64,000 bases of DNA from Komagataeibacter swingsii. Lineage in GTDB: Bacteria > Pseudomonadota > Alphaproteobacteria > Acetobacterales > Acetobacteraceae. Below the pieces are notes generated by a model. The model did not search any database, was not told where the DNA came from, and saw only the letters and a list, made by a program, of their open reading frames with translations. A program made the translations under genes and the position numbers. Below are positions 8,255 through 17,648 of the stretch, in pieces (the stretch's first letter is position 1; each line of letters opens with the position of its first letter). The stretch spans positions 62,001 through 126,000 of the forward strand of contig NZ_NKUB01000008.1 in the NCBI RefSeq assembly GCF_003207895.1. Direction: 5' to 3'.

Positions 8255-10141
8255 TTACTCCGCATTAGCGGCTTCCAGTTCCGTTTCGGCTTCCAGCCAG
8301 TCCTCTTCCGCCCGGTCATGTTCGCGTGCAATGGCGGCCAGCCGGGTATTCAGTGCGGTGACTTCATCCGCCTTGCCGCTTTCATACAGTTTGGGGTCCG
8401 CCAAGCGGGCTTCCAGTTTCGCGCGTTCAGCCACCAGCCGGGCCATAAGCTGCTCCGCGTCGCGGATGCGCTTGCGCAGCGGCGCCGTGGCCTTGCGGGC
8501 TTCGGCGCGTTCGCGACGGTCATCGCGCTTCGGGGCCGCGGCGGGACGGGCGGGGTCGCTGTTCGAAACCGCGCGGGCGCGTTCGGTCAGCCACGCGCGG
8601 TATTCCGCCATGTCGCCCTCGAACGGGCGGACCGTGCCATCGCCCACCAGCCACAGCCGGTCGGCCACCAGTTCAACCAGATGCGGGTCATGGCTGATCA
8701 GCAGGACCGCGCCCTCGAATTCCGCCAAGGCCCGGATCAGCGCGTCACGCGCATCAAGGTCAAGGTGGTTGGTCGGTTCATCAAGGATCAGCAGGTGGGG
8801 CGCATCGCGCGTGGCCAGTGCGAGCAGCAGGCGCGCCTTCTCGCCCCCTGACAGGTCGCGGGTGGGTGTTTCGGCCCGTTCCGCGTCCAGCCCGAAACGG
8901 GCAAGCTGCGCGCGCACGGCAGGCGGCGTGGCGTCGGGCAGGGCGCGGGCCATGTGGTCCACCGGGGTTTCATCGGGACGCAGTTCCTCGGCCTGGTGCT
9001 GGGCGAAATAACCGCCCTTCAGCTTCGGGCTGTGCCGGATCGTGCCTGACTGCGGTTCCAGCCGCCCCGCCACCAGCTTGGCAAAGGTGGACTTGCCGTT
9101 GCCGTTCGCCCCCAGCAGGGCGATCCGGTCCTCCATATCGATACGCAGCGACAGGTTGGACAGGATGGTGTGGTCGCCATAACCGGCGGAAACCCGCTCC
9201 ATCACCAGCATGGGCGGCGGCAGGGGCGAGGGTTCGGGAAAGGAAAAGTGGCTGGGCGTATCCTCCACCACGCTGTCGATCTGCGGTAGTTTTTCCAGCG
9301 CCTTGATCCGGGCCTGCGCCTGCTTGGCCTTGGTGGCCTTGGCGCGGAACCGGTCCACGAAGGACTGCATGTGCGCGCGCCTGGCGTTGATGCGTTCGGC
9401 CATGCGGGCCTGCTGCAGGGCCTGTTCGGTGCGGATGCGCACGAATTCCTCATACCCGCCCGGTGTCAGCGTCAGCTTGCCACGGTCCAGATGGGCGATG
9501 GCGTCCACCGCGCGGTCCAGCAGCCCCCGGTCGTGGCTGACGATCAGGGCTGCGCCCGAAAACCGTGCCAGCCAGTTTTCCAGCCAGATCGTGGCCTCAA
9601 GGTCCAGATGGTTGGTCGGCTCATCCAGCAAAAGCAGGTCGGGGTTGAGGAACAGCGCCGTGGCAAGGGCTACGCGCATGCGCCACCCGCCCGAAAAGTC
9701 CGAGACCGGGCGGGTCTGCGCCTGCGCATCGAACCCCAGCCCGGACAGGATGGCGGCGGCCCGCGCCGGTGCGCTGTGGGCGTCGATCGCCAGCAGGCGT
9801 TCATGGATGTCGGCAATGCGGGCGGGATCGGCCGTGGTTTCGGATTCGCGCAGCAGGTCCGTCCGTTCGGTATCACCCGCCAGCACCGTATCCAGCAGCG
9901 AGCCATAGCCCGTGGGTGCTTCCTGCTTGATCCGCGCCATGCGCGCGCGCGCCGACATGTGGATCGTGCCGCCATCGGGCGCGATATCCCCCGCGATCGC
10001 GGCCAGAAGGGTTGATTTGCCCGCCCCGTTGCGGCCGACCAGGCCGATCTTGCGGCCCGGATCGATGCTCAGGCTGGCGCCATCAAGCAGGGTGCGACCT
10101 GCGATGCGCAGGGTCAGGTCGGATATGACGAGCAGGCTCAA
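8255..10141 (-). CDS. ABC-F family ATPase (YheS-like)
   Basis: A 628-residue soluble protein with two ABC cassettes and no membrane segments. Cassette 1 has Walker A GRNGAGKSTLL, signature FSGGW and Walker B LLLLDEPTNHLD; cassette 2 has GANGNGKSTFA, LSGGEKARLLLA and LLILDEPTNHLD. The inter-domain linker includes SFVDRFRAKATKAKQAQ, typical of ABC-F P-site tRNA-interaction motifs. The C-terminus is a coiled coil (about 535-628). ABC-F proteins act on the ribosome to relieve stalled or antibiotic-bound complexes; the overall length and MSLLVISDLTLRIAGRTLLD start resemble YheS. It is divergent from ndk. Confidence 0.9.
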   Translation of the reverse strand: MSLLVISDLTLRIAGRTLLDGASLSIDPGRKIGLVGRNGAGKSTLLAAIAGDIAPDGGTIHMSARARMARIKQEAPTGYGSLLDTVLAGDTERTDLLRESETTADPARIADIHERLLAIDAHSAPARAAAILSGLGFDAQAQTRPVSDFSGGWRMRVALATALFLNPDLLLLDEPTNHLDLEATIWLENWLARFSGAALIVSHDRGLLDRAVDAIAHLDRGKLTLTPGGYEEFVRIRTEQALQQARMAERINARRAHMQSFVDRFRAKATKAKQAQARIKALEKLPQIDSVVEDTPSHFSFPEPSPLPPPMLVMERVSAGYGDHTILSNLSLRIDMEDRIALLGANGNGKSTFAKLVAGRLEPQSGTIRHSPKLKGGYFAQHQAEELRPDETPVDHMARALPDATPPAVRAQLARFGLDAERAETPTRDLSGGEKARLLLALATRDAPHLLILDEPTNHLDLDARDALIRALAEFEGAVLLISHDPHLVELVADRLWLVGDGTVRPFEGDMAEYRAWLTERARAVSNSDPARPAAAPKRDDRRERAEARKATAPLRKRIRDAEQLMARLVAERAKLEARLADPKLYESGKADEVTALNTRLAAIAREHDRAEEDWLEAETELEAANAE

Positions 10142-10301
10142 GGGCGGGAAACTCCGGCAATATGGGGGACATGGCTGGTTTCGTGCGGGTTGTACCTACC
10201 AGTCCGCGGCGATATGCTCTAGATGGCGCTTGTAAGGTGATGTCGGCTTATGTCCAATGCCGCCTCGTATATTTCAGAACCCGTTTGAAAGGAGCTGTCC
10301 C

Positions 10302-10724
10302 ATGGCAGTCGAACGTACCCTCTCGATCATCAAGCCCGATGCGACCCGCCGTAACCTGACCGGCAAGATCAATGCCGTGTTCGAAGGCAATGGCCTGCGC
10401 ATCGTCGCACAGAAGCGCATCCAGCTGACGAAGGCGACCGCTGGCGCGTTCTATGAAGTGCACAAGGAACGCCCGTTCTACAACGACCTGGTGTCCTTCA
10501 TGATCTCCGGCCCGGTCGTGGTGCAGGTTCTCGAAGGTGAGAACGCCGTCCTGAAGAACCGCGAAGTGATGGGCGCCACCGACCCGAAGAAGGCCGAAGC
10601 CCACACCATCCGCGCGCAGTTTGCCGAAAGCATCGAAGCAAACTCCGTCCACGGTTCCGACAGCCTGGAAAACGCGAAGAACGAAATTTCCTTCTTCTTC
10701 GCCGGCACGGAAATCCTGCCCTGA
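10302..10724 (+). CDS. ndk: Nucleoside diphosphate kinase
   Basis: A 140-residue enzyme that moves the gamma phosphate of ATP to other (d)NDPs through a phospho-histidine. [18 protein letters not shown] is the family N-terminus and [17 protein letters not shown] carries the active-site HGSDS motif with the conserved His. The ATG at 10302 is chosen because AAAGGAG precedes it by 7 bases and it matches the family start; an upstream in-frame ATG at 10257 would add a non-homologous 15 residues. Two hairpins follow the stop, the second an ideal terminator. Confidence 0.97.
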   Translation: MAVERTLSIIKPDATRRNLTGKINAVFEGNGLRIVAQKRIQLTKATAGAFYEVHKERPFYNDLVSFMISGPVVVQVLEGENAVLKNREVMGATDPKKAEAHTIRAQFAESIEANSVHGSDSLENAKNEISFFFAGTEILP

Positions 10725-10742
10725 TCCCGTGTGGATCATGGT

Positions 10743-10764
10743 GGCGGGGGCTTTTGTCCCCGCC
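10743..10764 (+). other. Stem-loop after ndk
   Basis: A 7-bp perfect stem (GGCGGGG at 10743-10749, CCCCGCC at 10758-10764) sits between the ndk stop and the T-rich terminator. It may protect the mRNA 3' end; it lacks its own T run. Confidence 0.5.
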
Positions 10765-10769
10765 AATGG

Positions 10770-10797
10770 AAAAGCCGACCTTATGGTCGGCTTTTTT
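10770..10797 (+). terminator. Rho-independent terminator of ndk
   Basis: AAGCCGACC (10772-10780), loop TTAT, GGTCGGCTT (10785-10793), then a T tract. This is a canonical 9-bp terminator 45 bases downstream of ndk. Confidence 0.92.
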
Positions 10798-10848
10798 CAT
10801 GTCCGGGGATGTTTGGAAAGGCAGCTTCCCGACATGGGGTAAATCATG

Positions 10849-10903
10849 AAAAAGTTTCGAAACACGCCGCCTTTTTGAAAAAAGGCGGCACCCAAAAACT
10901 TCT
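10849..10903 (-). repeat. Palindromic intergenic repeat, copy 2 (reverse, truncated)
   Basis: On the minus strand this copy reads AAGTTTTTGGGTGCCGCC and keeps the complete left hairpin, but the right hairpin is reduced to GTTTCGAAAC. It lies between convergent ndk and purN. Confidence 0.85.
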
Positions 10904-10922
10904 GTTTTTTATTTATCGGTCA

Positions 10923-11546
10923 TCACACCGACAGCAGGCAGTCTGATGCAGTGGCGGCAGGCGCCGCGTCAGGGGCCAGCACGCGGCGCAGGGCGGCGGG
11001 ATACAGGCGGTGTTCCTGCCGCAATACACGCGCGCCCAGCATATCGGGCGTGTCACCTTCCAGCACGGGCACGGCCGCCTGCCCGATGATGGGGCCTTCA
11101 TCCATGCCCTCAGTCACCCAGTGGACGGTGCAGCCATGGATGCGCGCGCCGCTTTCCAGTGCGCGTTCATGCGTGTGCAGCCCGGGATAGGCAGGCAGCA
11201 GGCTGGGATGGATGTTCAGCATCCGTCCCGCCCATGCCGTCGTCAGGAACGGGGTCAGCAGGCGCATGTAGCCCGCAAGGCAGACATATTCCACGCCCGC
11301 CGCGCGCAGGGCCGCGTCCAGCGCGCGTTCATGCGCGGCACGGTCGCGGCGGTAGTCGCGGTGGTCGATGGCCTGTGTCGCAAGGCCCGCGTCCCGCGCC
11401 ACCGCCAGGCCCGGCGCGTCGGGGTTGTTGCTCAGCACAAGGGCGATGCGCGCGGGATAATCGGGGCGGGCGCAGGATTCGATCAGCGCGCGCATGTTGC
11501 TGCCGCGCCCGCTGATCAGGATGGCGATGGGTGTCTTGTGGATCAC
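10923..11546 (-). CDS. purN: Phosphoribosylglycinamide formyltransferase
   Basis: A 207-residue GAR transformylase that uses 10-formyl-THF to formylate GAR, the third step of de novo purine synthesis. It opens with the phosphate-binding ILISGRGSNMRALIE and contains NIHPSLLPAYPGLHTHERAL, with the catalytic Asn and His, followed by HWVTEGMDEGPIIGQ holding the catalytic Asp. It lies 8 bases after purM on the same strand, forming a purMN operon. Confidence 0.95.
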   Translation of the reverse strand: MIHKTPIAILISGRGSNMRALIESCARPDYPARIALVLSNNPDAPGLAVARDAGLATQAIDHRDYRRDRAAHERALDAALRAAGVEYVCLAGYMRLLTPFLTTAWAGRMLNIHPSLLPAYPGLHTHERALESGARIHGCTVHWVTEGMDEGPIIGQAAVPVLEGDTPDMLGARVLRQEHRLYPAALRRVLAPDAAPAATASDCLLSV

Positions 11547-11554
11547 GGGTCGGT

Positions 11555-12655
11555 TCAGTCGCGCAGTTCGGGCAGTTCGTCAAAGCTCAGCGTGGCCGGG
11601 CTGTCGGGGCTGTCGCCCTGCGTGATCGTGCCGATGACGAAGGCCTGCTGCCCACGCGCGTTCAGGCGCGTCATGGCGGCATCCGTGTCCCGCACCACCA
11701 GCACCATGCCCACGCCGCAGTTGAATACGCGCAGCATTTCCTCGGTCGTGACATTGCCGATGCTGGCCAGCCACGGGAAGACCGGCGGGATCGGCCATGC
11801 CGTGCCGTCGATCACCGCCCGCACGCCCTTTGGCAGCACGCGCGGCAGGTTGCCCGGCAGGCCGCCACCCGTAATGTGGGCCGCCCCCACCAGCAGGCCG
11901 GCGTGGTGCAGGTCCAGCACGGGATGGACATACAGCGTGGTGGGCGTCATCAGCGCCTCACCCAGCGTCTGGCCATCGGCAAACGGGCACGGCGCGTCCC
12001 ATGCCAGCCCGCTGCGGGCGACGATGTTGCGCACCAGCGAGAAGCCGTTGGAATGCACGCCCGCCGATGGCAGGGCGATCAGCGTGTCACCGGGGCGGAT
12101 GTCACCGGGCAGCAGCGCCGTGCGTTCCGCGGCCCCGACCGAGAACCCGGCAAGGTCGTAATGGCCGGGTGCGTACATGCCCGGCATTTCCGCCGTTTCC
12201 CCGCCCACCAGCGCGCAGCCGGACTCAGCGCAGCCCTTGGCGATGCCGTGCACGACCTTGGCCGCGTCCTCGATCGACAGCTTGCCGGTGGCGAAATAAT
12301 CCAGGAAGAACAGTGGTGTCGCCCCCTGCACCACCAGGTCGTTGACGCACATGGCGACCAGGTCGATGCCCACCGTCTCATGCAATCCGCTTTCGATGGC
12401 GATCATGAGCTTCGTGCCCACGCCATCGGTGCAGGAAACAAGGATGGGGTCGGAAAAACCGGCCGCCTTCAGGTCGAACAGCGCCCCGAAACCGCCAAGC
12501 CCGCCCATGGTGCCGGGGCGGTCCGTGGCGCGGGCTGCGGGCTTGATGATTTCGACAAGCGCGTCACCGGCTTCGATGTCCACCCCGGCATCCCGGTAGG
12601 TGGCGCCGGGCGTGGTGGCGGAGGACGCGTTGGGCGGGCAGGGGGCGGATGTCAT
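11555..12655 (-). CDS. purM: Phosphoribosylformylglycinamidine cyclo-ligase (AIR synthetase)
   Basis: A 366-residue ATP-dependent enzyme that closes FGAM to AIR in purine synthesis. Conserved family blocks include [15 protein letters not shown] near the start, [37 protein letters not shown] and [15 protein letters not shown]. The N-terminus carries about 18 extra Ala/Pro-rich residues. It is the first gene of a two-gene purMN operon and is divergent from the Hda-like gene. Confidence 0.95.
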   Translation of the reverse strand: MTSAPCPPNASSATTPGATYRDAGVDIEAGDALVEIIKPAARATDRPGTMGGLGGFGALFDLKAAGFSDPILVSCTDGVGTKLMIAIESGLHETVGIDLVAMCVNDLVVQGATPLFFLDYFATGKLSIEDAAKVVHGIAKGCAESGCALVGGETAEMPGMYAPGHYDLAGFSVGAAERTALLPGDIRPGDTLIALPSAGVHSNGFSLVRNIVARSGLAWDAPCPFADGQTLGEALMTPTTLYVHPVLDLHHAGLLVGAAHITGGGLPGNLPRVLPKGVRAVIDGTAWPIPPVFPWLASIGNVTTEEMLRVFNCGVGMVLVVRDTDAAMTRLNARGQQAFVIGTITQGDSPDSPATLSFDELPELRD

Positions 12656-12714
12656 GCGGGGGCCTTTATTTCCGTAATCAAACTATCACTTTCCCCCACA
12701 CCCGCGCGCAGGTT

Positions 12715-13566
12715 ATGAAAACCGTCATGCGGGACCGGGGTCAGAGGGACTTCCGGCCTTCTTTACGTCAAGGCGGGGCAACGCACAAAGCGGTGGTTGA
12801 GCGCACGAAGCTGAAAACGGATGAAAACGCGGTCGCGGGCGTGATCGGGCAACTGGTGTTGCCGTTTGCCCACACGCCACGTTTCGCCGCGGGGGATTTT
12901 GTCTTTTCCGCCTCCAACGCGGCCGCGCGCAGCTGGCTGCTTGGCCCCACGCCCTGGCCCGAGCGCCGGCTGGCGCTGTGGGGGGCGGCGGGAACGGGCA
13001 AGACCCACATGCTGGAAATATGGGCGCGCCTGCATGATGCGGTGCTGCTGCATGGCGGCAGCCTGTCGCATGCCCATGTCACGGCCCTGTTCGCGGCCCG
13101 CGCCAGCGGGGCGCCGGTCATGGCCATGGTGGTGGACCGGGCCGATGAATGCGCGGATGAACGCGCGCTGCTGCACTTGCTGAATACGGCGCGCGAACAG
13201 GGGATCGCGCTGCTGCTGGGCGGCCGTACGGCCCCGGCGCGCTGGCCCGTGGCGCTGCCTGACCTGGCAAGCCGGCTGCGGGCGACCATGGCCGTGGCCA
13301 TACGCCAGCCCGGAGACGGGCTTTTGCGCGTGCTGCTGCTGCGCCTGCTGGCGGAACGCCAGATTGTCGTGTCGCAGCCGGTGGTGGAATGGCTGCTGCG
13401 TCGCCTGCCCCGCACGGCGCTGGCCATGCAGGACGCGGTGGACCGTCTGGACCATGCCGCCCTTGCGTCCGGCCGCCCCGTGACCCGTGCCCTTGCCACC
13501 CGCGTGCTGGCCGACATGCTGGTGGCGGACATCATGGGGGCCACGGATGGGGAACCCGGTACCTGA
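12715..13566 (+). CDS. hdaA: DnaA-related regulatory inactivator Hda-like protein
   Basis: An AAA+ protein of about 283 residues if started at ATG 12715. The conserved part begins at VIGQLVLPF (codon at 12841), like the clamp-binding QLxLPF motif of Hda. Walker A is LWGAAGTGKTHMLEIWA, a Walker B-like segment is MAMVVDRADE, and GLPDLASRLRATMAV matches the Hda/DnaA box VII region. Hda with the DNA-loaded beta clamp stimulates DnaA-ATP hydrolysis and prevents re-initiation. It lacks the DnaA DNA-binding domain IV. The start is uncertain: 12649, 12715, 12793 (GTG) and 12841 (GTG) are all in frame. Position upstream of ppk is common in alphaproteobacteria. Confidence 0.82.
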   Translation: MKTVMRDRGQRDFRPSLRQGGATHKAVVERTKLKTDENAVAGVIGQLVLPFAHTPRFAAGDFVFSASNAAARSWLLGPTPWPERRLALWGAAGTGKTHMLEIWARLHDAVLLHGGSLSHAHVTALFAARASGAPVMAMVVDRADECADERALLHLLNTAREQGIALLLGGRTAPARWPVALPDLASRLRATMAVAIRQPGDGLLRVLLLRLLAERQIVVSQPVVEWLLRRLPRTALAMQDAVDRLDHAALASGRPVTRALATRVLADMLVADIMGATDGEPGT

Positions 13567-13656
13567 ACGGCCTGCCTGCTCTGGCCAAGTGGCGTGTCAC
13601 TGGCCTAGGGTCGTATGCAATAAAGAACATCACCCCTGAACGGGAGATCGAATCCA

Positions 13657-15930
13657 TTGGCCAGAACGCCACGCAAAGGCCCCGACGGCACCGCCCCCAA
13701 GCCCCGTGCCCGCACGCGCAGCCGCAAGGCGGCTGAGACCGGGCGACAGGTCGCGGTGCGCGCGCCGGTGGAACCGGCACCCGACGCCACCTCGCCCAAG
13801 CGCTTCATCAACCGTGAACTGTCGTGGCTCGATTTCAACCAGCGCGTGGTGGATGAAGCCGACAACCCGCGCAACCCGCTGCTGGAACGGGTGCGTTTCC
13901 TGTCGATCAGCGCCAGCAACCTTGATGAGTTCTATTCCGTGCGCGTGGCGGGGCTGGTGGGGCAGGTGCGCGAGGGGCTGGTCAAGACCTCGCCCGACGG
14001 GCTGACGCCGCAGCAGCAGCTTTCCGCCGTGCGGGAGCGCACGGGCCGCCTGCTGCAGGAACAGCAGCGCATCTGGCGTGACCTGCAGCGCGAGCTGGAA
14101 GGGGCGGGCATTGTCGTATGCGACGAAGTCTCCTTCACCGAAGAGGAACAGGCCTGGCTGGAAAGCTGCTTCATGGAACGGGTCTTTCCCGTCCTGACGC
14201 CGCTGGCGATCGACCCGGCCCATCCGCTGCCTTTCATCCCCAACATGGGCATCGCGCAGGCGCTGCGGCTGATGAACGCCGAAACCGGGCAGTTCGTGAT
14301 GGAAGCGCTGATCCTGCTGCCCGCGCGGATCGAACGCTTCATCCGGCTGCCTGTCGCGCTGTCGCCGCCGGGGGTGACGCGCTTCATCCTGCTCGAACGC
14401 CTGATCGTCATGTGCATCAACCGCCTGTTCCCCGGCCTTGTGGCCGGGGACTGGGGCGTGATGCGCGTGGTGCGCGACACGGACGTGGAATTCGAGGACG
14501 AGGCCGAGGATCTGGTCCGTTCGTATGAAAGCGCGCTCAAGCGCCGCAGGCGCGGCGTGGTGATCCACCTCGATATCGAATCCCGCATGCCCGAGGACCT
14601 GGCCCGGTCGATGGCCGAGGGGCTTGCCCCGCCCCCGGACGAGGTGTTCGTGCAGTCCGGGCTGATCGGGGTAGTGGACCTCAAGCAACTGATCGTCGAT
14701 GATCGGCCCGACCTGCTGTTCCCGCCCTATACCCCGCGCTTTCCCGAACGGATCGTCGATTGCGGCGGTGACTGCTTCGCCGCCATCCGCGCGCGGGACA
14801 TGATCGTCCACCACCCGTTCGAAAGCTTTGACGTGGTGGTGCAGTTCCTGCGGCAGGCGGCCATCGACCCCGCCGTGGTCGCGATCAAGCAGACACTGTA
14901 CCGCACGTCTCGCGACAGCCCCATCGTCAAGGCCCTGATCGAGGCGGCGGAAGCCGGCAAGGCCGTGACCGCCATGGTGGAACTGCGCGCCCGCTTTGAC
15001 GAGGAAGCCAATATCCGCCTTGCCCGCGCGCTGGAAGCGGCGGGCGTGCAGGTGGTGTTCGGTTTTTCCGACCTCAAGACGCATGCCAAGCTCAGCCTTG
15101 TCGTGCGGCGCGAGGGCGGTGCGCTGCGCTCCTACGCCCATTTCGGCACCGGCAACTACCACCCGATCACGGCGCGGATCTACACCGACCTGTCGTTCTT
15201 CACCTGCAATCCCGAACTGGCGCGCGATTCGGCGCGGCTGTTCAATTACATGACCGGCTATGCCGTGCCCGCGCGGATGGAGGCGATCGCGTTTTCCCCC
15301 GTGACCATCCGCCGCACGCTCGAAGACCTGATCGCGGGTGAAATCGCCCATGTGCAGGCCGGTCGCCCGGGGCAGATCTGGCTCAAGATGAACTCGCTGG
15401 TTGATCCAGACCTGATCGACCGGCTGTATGCCGCGTCGTGTGCGGGGGTGAAGGTCATGGCGGTGGTGCGGGGCATCTGCTGCCTGCGGCCCGGCGTGCC
15501 GGGACTTTCGGAAAACATCCGGGTCAAGTCGATCGTGGGCAGGTTCCTTGAACACGCGCGCATCTATGCGTTTGGCGACGGGCACCGCCTGCCCGGCAGG
15601 CAGGCGAAACTGTACATCTCATCAGCGGACTGGATGCAGCGCAACATGGACTGGCGGGTGGAAAGCATGGTGCCCATGCTGGACCCGCAGGTGCACGCCC
15701 GCGTGCTGGACCAGATCATGATGATCGACCTCAAGGACAACCTGCAGTCGTGGATTCTACAGCGCAATGGTGTATGGCGGCGTCTGGAGCCGGGACGCAG
15801 GCCATTTTCGTCGCATGAATATTTCATGGAACATCCGGTTCATGCGGGGCGGGGCACGGCGGCGGGGGAGGCCCCGATCCGGGTCAGCGTGTCGCAGCCA
15901 TGGCATGCGGAACAGACTATTGAAGACTGA
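13657..15930 (+). CDS. ppk: Polyphosphate kinase 1
   Basis: A 757-residue PPK1 that reversibly polymerises the gamma phosphate of ATP into polyphosphate. [16 protein letters not shown] marks the N-terminal domain, and the catalytic HKD-type elements are [13 protein letters not shown] (autophosphorylated His) and [27 protein letters not shown] is in the C-terminal domain. The start is TTG, preceded by GGGAG at a 10-base spacing; no ATG lies before the conserved region. The first 48 residues are basic and Ala/Pro-rich and may be disordered. ppx follows after 27 bases, so synthesis and degradation are paired. Confidence 0.95.
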   Translation: MARTPRKGPDGTAPKPRARTRSRKAAETGRQVAVRAPVEPAPDATSPKRFINRELSWLDFNQRVVDEADNPRNPLLERVRFLSISASNLDEFYSVRVAGLVGQVREGLVKTSPDGLTPQQQLSAVRERTGRLLQEQQRIWRDLQRELEGAGIVVCDEVSFTEEEQAWLESCFMERVFPVLTPLAIDPAHPLPFIPNMGIAQALRLMNAETGQFVMEALILLPARIERFIRLPVALSPPGVTRFILLERLIVMCINRLFPGLVAGDWGVMRVVRDTDVEFEDEAEDLVRSYESALKRRRRGVVIHLDIESRMPEDLARSMAEGLAPPPDEVFVQSGLIGVVDLKQLIVDDRPDLLFPPYTPRFPERIVDCGGDCFAAIRARDMIVHHPFESFDVVVQFLRQAAIDPAVVAIKQTLYRTSRDSPIVKALIEAAEAGKAVTAMVELRARFDEEANIRLARALEAAGVQVVFGFSDLKTHAKLSLVVRREGGALRSYAHFGTGNYHPITARIYTDLSFFTCNPELARDSARLFNYMTGYAVPARMEAIAFSPVTIRRTLEDLIAGEIAHVQAGRPGQIWLKMNSLVDPDLIDRLYAASCAGVKVMAVVRGICCLRPGVPGLSENIRVKSIVGRFLEHARIYAFGDGHRLPGRQAKLYISSADWMQRNMDWRVESMVPMLDPQVHARVLDQIMMIDLKDNLQSWILQRNGVWRRLEPGRRPFSSHEYFMEHPVHAGRGTAAGEAPIRVSVSQPWHAEQTIED

Positions 15931-15957
15931 GGATTACGGTATGGGTGCGGTCATGGC

Positions 15958-17472
15958 ATGGTGCGTGGGCGATATATGGGGCCGGATGTGACGGGTCTGG
16001 GCGGGTTTCGCCGGTCGGCGGTCATAGATCTGGGGTCGAATTCTGTCCGCCTTGTGGTGTTTGACGGGATTTCACGCAATCCGGCCCCCATATTCAATGA
16101 AAAGGTGGTTCTGCGGCTGGGGCGGGGCCTGAATGCGACGGGGCGCCTGAATGAAGAAGCCGTACCGCTGGCGATGGAGGTCATGGCCCGCTTCAACGCC
16201 ATCGCGCGCGGGATGGAGGCCAGCCCCTTCGAGGTCCTGGCCACCGCCGCCGTGCGTGACGCCAGCAATGGGCCGGAATTCGTGGCGGGGCTGAAATCAC
16301 GCCTGCCCGGCGTGCCGATCCGTATCCTGAGCGGGGAGGAGGAAGCCGATTATTCCGCCACCGGCGTGCTGTGCGGCATACCGGACGCCAACGGGCTGGT
16401 GGCCGATATCGGTGGCGGCTCGCTGGAACTGATCCGGCTGGAGAACGGGCGCAAGCTCAATGCCTGCACGCTGCCGCTGGGGGTGATCCGGCTCAACGAC
16501 CGCGCCGATGGCGACCTTGCCCGCGCGCGCGCGCTGGTGGATGAGGACCTGTCCAGGGTCGGCTGGCTGGATGACGTGCACGATCAGGACCTGTATCTTG
16601 TCGGCGGCGCGTTCCGTGCGCTGGCGCGCATGCAGATCGCGCGTACGGCCTATCCGCTGAATATCGTCCATCTCTATCGCCTGGCCCCTGATACGGGGCG
16701 GGAAATGGCGGACTGGATCATTGGCGCGGGCAGGCGCTCGCTTGAACGCCTGCCCGGCGTGCCGCGCAAGCGGCTGGAGGATGCGCCCTATGCCGCGACC
16801 GTGCTGCGCAGGCTCATGCGGCGCACGCGTCCGACGGGGCTGGTGTTCTGTGTCGATGGCCTGCGCGAAGGGTGGTACATGCGCAATGTCGCCGCAAGCG
16901 TTGCCGACAATGACCCGCAGGACGCCGTGGCGCGGGAAATGTGCAGCATGCTGGGCCGCAGCATGACCCTGCCCGAACGGCTGGCGGAATGGACCACGCC
17001 CCTTTTCCCCGATGAGGGGCAGGTGGCGACCCGCCTGCGCGGGGTTGCGTGCTGGCTGTCGGATGTGGGGGCGCATGACCACCCCGAATACCGGGCGGAA
17101 CAGACCTACCTGCGTATCCTGCGCATGCAGGGCGTGGGTTTCACCCATCAGGCGCGGGCCTTCCTGTCGCTGACGCTTGCGGTGCGGTACGGGGCCGACC
17201 TGTCGGTGGCGTACCTGCAGCCATCGCGGCAGTTGCTGGACCAGGTGCAGTTCGGTCGGGCCGTGGCGCTGGGGCAGGCATTGCGGCTGGCCTATACCGT
17301 CAGCGGCGGGACCGAGGCGCTGCTGGATGGCACGCGGCTGGAATGTGAGGGCCGCGTCCTGTCCCTGCATTTCGCGCCGGGCCGCGATGTGGTGCAGGGC
17401 GAAAGCGTACGCCGCAGGCTGGAACGACTGGGCAATGCACTGGACATGACGGTCCGGATACGCGACCACTGA
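15958..17472 (+). CDS. ppx: Exopolyphosphatase (Ppx/GppA family)
   Basis: A 504-residue ASKHA-fold phosphatase releasing terminal phosphate from polyphosphate or pppGpp. The phosphate 1 loop is AVIDLGSNSVRLVVFD, phosphate 2 is VADIGGGSLELIRL, and AAVRDASNGPEFV and SGEEEADYSATG match the family. The C-terminal half (from about 310) is the helical HD-like domain found in longer Ppx proteins. ATG 15958 is used; ATG 15976 (MGPDVTGLGG) is an alternative. It follows ppk on the same strand. Confidence 0.93.
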   Translation: MVRGRYMGPDVTGLGGFRRSAVIDLGSNSVRLVVFDGISRNPAPIFNEKVVLRLGRGLNATGRLNEEAVPLAMEVMARFNAIARGMEASPFEVLATAAVRDASNGPEFVAGLKSRLPGVPIRILSGEEEADYSATGVLCGIPDANGLVADIGGGSLELIRLENGRKLNACTLPLGVIRLNDRADGDLARARALVDEDLSRVGWLDDVHDQDLYLVGGAFRALARMQIARTAYPLNIVHLYRLAPDTGREMADWIIGAGRRSLERLPGVPRKRLEDAPYAATVLRRLMRRTRPTGLVFCVDGLREGWYMRNVAASVADNDPQDAVAREMCSMLGRSMTLPERLAEWTTPLFPDEGQVATRLRGVACWLSDVGAHDHPEYRAEQTYLRILRMQGVGFTHQARAFLSLTLAVRYGADLSVAYLQPSRQLLDQVQFGRAVALGQALRLAYTVSGGTEALLDGTRLECEGRVLSLHFAPGRDVVQGESVRRRLERLGNALDMTVRIRDH

Positions 17473-17495
17473 TCCGCATGGCGCTGGAAAACGAT

Positions 17496-17574
17496 AAAAG
17501 TTTTTGGTGAAGCTTTTTTCAAAAAGCTTCAAAGGAACACGGCTTTTTTGAAAAAGGGGTAACCAGAAACTTTT
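17496..17574 (-). repeat. Palindromic intergenic repeat, copy 3 (reverse)
   Basis: The unit lies between ppx and the hydantoinase homologue. The GAAGC hairpin (GAAGCTTTTTTC / AAAAAGCTTC) is intact; the other hairpin is degraded (GGCTTTTTTG / AAAAAGGGG). The ends AAAAGTTTTTGG and CCAGAAACTTTT are preserved. Confidence 0.85.
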
Positions 17575-17648
17575 CTGTCATTTGCATGATGGCGCAAAAA
17601 CAGTCTTTCCAGACGGTCTCTTCAGGTATGGGCAGGGCATAACGCGAC

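Noticed and set aside
13630-15585. 651-residue open frame on the minus strand opposite ppk
   Set aside because: Antisense shadow of ppk; rich in His, Arg and Asp with no recognisable domain.
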